A DNA stretch of 14,571 nt from the NCBI GenBank assembly GCA_038058335.1, contig JBBUBI010000003.1, forward strand, positions 1-14,571. Direction: 5' to 3'. This stretch comes from JBBTVO01 sp038058335 (GTDB lineage Bacteria; Patescibacteriota; Microgenomatia; Levybacterales; UBA12049). The position numbers were made by a program, and so were the translations under genes. The notes under the pieces were generated by a model that saw only the letters and a list, made by a program, of their open reading frames with translations, was not told the origin of the DNA and searched no databases. Below are positions 13,615 to 14,571 of the stretch, piece after piece (the first letter of the stretch is position 1; each line of letters starts with the position of its first letter).

Positions 13615-14571
13615 ACTACTCTCTAGTCTTTTCCTAATCTCTCTTATACTCAACCTTTCTTTTTGCTGTAGTTGTTTTATCTTTTGTATTCTATCTACAG
13701 CCTTTTGGCTAAAAAGCATAAATCCCCCCTCACTGTGTCCTTCTGGTGTTAATAAACCCTTTTCTACATAGTAGCGTATTGCCGACGCGGAAATTCCAGT
13801 CGCTTTTGCCAACTCTCCAATCTTTAACTGTTTTGCTTTCTTAAAAGAAGAGACTGCACTTTTGCCTTTTGCAGCAGAAAGGTAAATATCAAGCGTTCGG
13901 TTTTCTGCATCAATCATCAAATCGTAGAACTTCTGTAAGCTCCCGTCCAGCTGCGCTTCTTCAATGCTTTGAAGATACCGTCTTCGTTCTTCTTTTTTGA
14001 TAATTGCGGGCGGGTACCCATGCTGAATGAGTATTAGATCCATTAAAAGACGCGAGGTTCTTCCATTTCCATCAATCCACGGGTGAATTGAGACCAGTTT
14101 GTAATGAGCGTCAGCGGCAATCTTAACGGGATGTTCGCCGGCAATTGATGAGAGCCAACGCATAAAATCCTTCATAAGACTTGGTACTTTTACATAGTTG
14201 GGAAGAACTACACTAGACCCAGAGATACGAACGGATACTTGTCTATAACGCCCAGCCCATTTCTCATCTATTCCTTTAAGAATAAAAGCATGGATATTTA
14301 AAATATCCCGTTCCTCTAAGAGCTGACGTCCTTTTCTTGCAAGCTCTCTAATTTCCTCCAATGCCTTTTTATGATTGACTGCTTCTAAATGTTCCTGCAA
14401 GCTCTTTCCTTCAACTGTGATCCCCTTTTCAATAACTAAAGCAGTCTCCATACGGGAAAGAGTATTTCCTTCAATGGCGTTTGAGGTATACGTCAACTCA
14501 ACATCGAGCCACTCCTCAAGATTCTTAACAAGCTCTTTTGGCATTGGTCTATATGTATCCAGTTCTTCTTT
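13612..14571 (-). CDS. Fic-domain protein with C-terminal MerR-type helix-turn-helix, 5' partial
   Basis: Fic enzymes usually transfer AMP (or another phosphate-containing group) to Ser, Thr or Tyr of target proteins. The frame stays open to the window edge (KEELDTYRP before the Met at 14544), which resembles the usual Fic N-terminus, so the real start lies outside. Counting from the 14544 Met: the inhibitory helix motif S21-x3-E25-G26 (SNAIEG) marks a class II, self-inhibited Fic; residues about 105-124 form the target-docking flap; the active site HPWIDGNGRTSR (154-165) is complete with the catalytic His. From about 238 on there is a MerR-like domain (LKIGELAKATGISASAIRYY, then VEKGLLTP), replacing the winged helix more often found at this end. 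The fusion suggests a DNA-binding, possibly self-regulating enzyme or stand-alone toxin-like module. No antitoxin gene is visible. Confidence 0.92.
   Translation of the reverse strand, partial: KEELDTYRPMPKELVKNLEEWLDVELTYTSNAIEGNTLSRMETALVIEKGITVEGKSLQEHLEAVNHKKALEEIRELARKGRQLLEERDILNIHAFILKGIDEKWAGRYRQVSVRISGSSVVLPNYVKVPSLMKDFMRWLSSIAGEHPVKIAADAHYKLVSIHPWIDGNGRTSRLLMDLILIQHGYPPAIIKKEERRRYLQSIEEAQLDGSLQKFYDLMIDAENRTLDIYLSAAKGKSAVSSFKKAKQLKIGELAKATGISASAIRYYVEKGLLTPEGHSEGGFMLFSQKAVDRIQKIKQLQQKERLSIREIRKRLESS

Noticed and set aside
11472..14571. The right-hand block as a mobile element
   Set aside because: No transposase, integrase, terminal inverted repeats or target duplication was seen; only the broken yifB hints at an insertion point.
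1..14571. Alternative genetic code with TGA as glycine
   Set aside because: TGA ends the NAGPA, hypothetical, GH130, guaB and Fic genes at family-appropriate positions, so the standard code applies.

Overview
The window looks like a piece of a Candidate Phyla Radiation (Patescibacteria) genome, possibly Microgenomates-like. It is AT-rich, genes are packed with gaps of 1 to about 50 bases, and no start codon has a convincing Shine-Dalgarno site. guaA carries an in-frame palindrome encoding LPAGRQG, an insertion I associate with CPR proteins. TGA is used as a stop by at least five genes, which argues against the Gracilibacteria/Absconditabacteria code. The phylum-level call is inference; the exact lineage cannot be read from this window.

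Layout. At the left (+ strand) lie the 3' part of a membrane-anchored coiled-coil protein with a phosphodiester glycosidase (NAGPA) domain (1-1146) and an 82-residue hypothetical gene (1159-1407). The latter runs convergently into rpoD and overlaps it by 20 bases. On the minus strand, read right to left, come two tandem GH130-type beta-propeller proteins (11096-9255 and 9253-7316), guaB (7285-6113), guaA (6062-4506), a roughly 200-base spacer with hairpins and tandem repeats, then dnaG (4281-2497) and rpoD (2470-1388). A 100-N assembly gap at 11197-11296 is flanked by the start of a truncated yifB/comM gene on the + strand. Further right, all on the minus strand, are an ABC exporter (13280-11472), a SemiSWEET/PQ-loop protein (13599-13303) and a Fic protein with a C-terminal MerR-type helix-turn-helix (running off the right edge).

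How the genes work together. dnaG-rpoD is the familiar primase/sigma pair. guaB-guaA make GMP from IMP via XMP. The GH130 pair points to beta-mannoside metabolism. The exporter, sugar-transporter-like protein and Fic protein form an accessory-looking block with no obvious shared function.

The most notable pattern is in the starts. At seven of the nine genes whose 5' end is visible, a sigma-70 -10 element lies only 5-10 bases before the start codon (6 bases in four cases), so the predicted transcripts begin on or within a few bases of the start codon. Most have an extended -10 (TGnTAnnAT) and no -35. The one without an extended -10, guaB, has a perfect TTGACA at 17-base spacing. Several of these promoters are built out of the stop codon of the gene before.
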